A DNA stretch of 15,440 bases, from assembly GCF_035690525.1 (NCBI RefSeq), contig NZ_DASSKM010000001.1, forward strand, positions 1 to 15,440, given 5' to 3'. Below the pieces are notes generated by a model. It was not told where the DNA came from, made no database searches, and saw only the letters and a list, made by a program, of their open reading frames with translations. Of the stretch, positions 14,369 to 15,440 are shown one piece after another. This stretch comes from Salinisphaera sp035690525. Lineage in GTDB: Bacteria; Pseudomonadota; Gammaproteobacteria; Nevskiales; Salinisphaeraceae. The position numbers were made by a program, and so were the translations under genes. The stretch's first letter is position 1; each line of letters starts with the position of its first letter.

Positions 14369-14809
14369 TCAGCCGTTGGCCCGGCGCGAGGTGCGCCCGG
14401 CGGCTTCGTCGTTATCCCGTTGTTCCCGCCGGGCCTCTTGTCTCGCTTCGCCCGCGCGCCGGCGCTTGGCCAGCGTATCGAAGGATTTCAGCCGTCGCTG
14501 GCGGTCCTGCCAGCGCGTCTTGCCGTCGGCCAGCCGGTTTCGGATGGCGGCGACCAGGCGCTCCTGCTGAGCGACCGCCCCGTCGAGCGCGGCCAGAAAA
14601 CGCTGATCGTTGTCCAGCTGATGCATGGACAAGCCGTCGGCCATCGCCCGCGCCAGGCGCTCGCCGTATTCGGCGCGATAGGCGACCAGCGCGTCGAGTT
14701 GCGACTGGTTGCGCGCGTATTCGCTCTGTAGGTTGCCGAGCGCGATCGCCGCGGCGTCGCGTTTCTCGGTAGCGAGTTCGATTAGCGCATCAAGCGAGGA
14801 TTGATTCAT
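14369..14809 (-). CDS. fliJ: flagellar export chaperone FliJ
   Basis: FliJ is the soluble coiled-coil stalk of the export ATPase and escorts substrates and chaperones to the gate. The 146-residue product is the family length. It is almost wholly helical and charged, with heptad-like hydrophobics, starting SSLDALIELATEKRDAAAIALG, given here in part as residues 4-23, and ending in an Arg/Glu-rich tail. Sequence conservation is low in this family, so the assignment relies on length, coiled-coil character and its place between fliI (ATGA overlap) and fliK (24-nt gap). Confidence 0.9.
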   Translation of the reverse strand: MNQSSLDALIELATEKRDAAAIALGNLQSEYARNQSQLDALVAYRAEYGERLARAMADGLSMHQLDNDQRFLAALDGAVAQQERLVAAIRNRLADGKTRWQDRQRRLKSFDTLAKRRRAGEARQEARREQRDNDEAAGRTSRRANG

Positions 14810-15440
14810 GACGACACCTCGTTACCGGCAACGAGATCGGCCAGCCAGGCGCACGCTGAATCGTGGTCGCTGCGTTCGCCGATGCCCTGTTGCAGAAACT
14901 CTTCCATGCGCGGGTGAAGCGCGATGGCCGTGTCCAGGGTCGGATCGCTGCCGGCGGCATAGGCGCCCACGGCGATCAGGTCCCGGCTGCGCTCGTAGCG
15001 CGAGAACATGCGTTTAAAGTACTGCACGCGCGCGAGCTGCGTTTCGTCGATAAGCGCCGTCATTGCGCGGCTTATCGAGGCTTCGATATCGATCGCCGGA
15101 TAGTGGCCGGCCTCGGCGAGGTGCCTGGAGAGCACAAAATGGCCGTCCAGAATGGCGCGCGCGGCATCGGCGATCGGGTCCTGCTGGTCGTCGCCTTCGG
15201 TGAGCACCGTATAAAAAGCGGTGATCGAGCCGCCGCCGGCCTCGGCGTTGCCGGCGCGCTCGACCAGCGTCGGCAGGCGGGCGAACACCGACGGCGGATA
15301 GCCCTTGGTTGCCGGCGGCTCGCCGATCGCGAGCGCGATCTCGCGCTGGGCCATGGCGTAGCGGGTCAATGAATCCATGATCAGGAGCACGTTGTAGCCG
15401 CGATCGCGAAAATCCTCGGCGATGCGCGTGGCATAGTCCG
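14806..15440 (-). CDS. fliI: flagellum-specific ATP synthase FliI, partial (C-terminal part)
   Basis: FliI is the cytoplasmic ATPase of the flagellar export system, related to the F1 beta subunit. Only the last 210 residues or so are in the window; the 5' half continues beyond 15440. The frame is open to the edge and reads DYATRIAEDF before the Walker B segment VLLIMDSLTRYAMAQREIA. The GTG at 15390 is the internal Val of that motif, not a start. Further FliI hallmarks are IGEPPATKGYPPSVFARLP, DPIADAARAILDGH and HYPAIDIEASISR. The stop overlaps the fliJ start. Confidence 0.97.
   Translation of the reverse strand, partial: DYATRIAEDFRDRGYNVLLIMDSLTRYAMAQREIALAIGEPPATKGYPPSVFARLPTLVERAGNAEAGGGSITAFYTVLTEGDDQQDPIADAARAILDGHFVLSRHLAEAGHYPAIDIEASISRAMTALIDETQLARVQYFKRMFSRYERSRDLIAVGAYAAGSDPTLDTAIALHPRMEEFLQQGIGERSDHDSACAWLADLVAGNEVSS

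Noticed and set aside
13178..14731. 517-residue open frame on the + strand opposite fliK and fliJ
   Set aside because: It has Arg/Ala/Gly-rich, domain-free translation typical of GC-rich antisense frames. The opposite strand holds clear FliK and FliJ with proper operon spacing.

Overview
This window is part of a large flagellar gene region from a GC-rich Gram-negative bacterium, most likely a gammaproteobacterium. Evidence for this is the FlgJ with a fused muramidase domain, the FlgH lipoprotein with FlgI P-ring protein, and the gammaproteobacterial gene order fliI-J-K-L-M-N-O-P-Q-R. A halophilic or marine lineage such as Salinisphaera is possible, but I cannot fix the genus from the sequence.

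Layout. Positions 1-183 are non-coding and carry three consecutive hairpins, the last of them a good intrinsic terminator. On the + strand follow flgF, flgG, flgH, flgI, flgJ, flgK and flgL (184-7657): distal rod, L- and P-ring, rod cap/muramidase, and the two hook-filament junction proteins. A near-consensus sigma-28 (FliA) promoter sits between flgJ and flgK, so flgKL can be expressed as late genes. On the - strand, converging on flgL, run fliI (5' end outside the window), fliJ, fliK, fliL, fliM, fliN, fliO, fliP, fliQ and fliR (15440 to 7644): export ATPase and chaperone, hook-length ruler, stator-associated protein, C-ring switch proteins and the export gate. Four junctions have 4-nt ATGA stop/start overlaps (fliI-J, fliM-N, fliN-O, fliO-P). 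flgL and fliR overlap tail to tail by 14 nt.

The flagellar genes are conventional and look intact. The one exceptional stretch is the roughly 700-nt fliP-fliQ junction (8734-9437), a place where these genes are normally tightly linked. It is AT-rich and contains two full copies and one half copy of an inverted-repeat element built from 10-nt units, a decayed copy of the 5' end of fliQ that has lost its start codon, a decayed copy of the 3' end of fliP, and a divergent REP pair with GTAG motifs. Their order suggests that the fliP-element-fliQ junction was amplified in tandem and then eroded. I found no evidence for an entirely new system. The fliP-fliQ scar and a duplicated N-terminal motif in FliN are the most worthwhile oddities.
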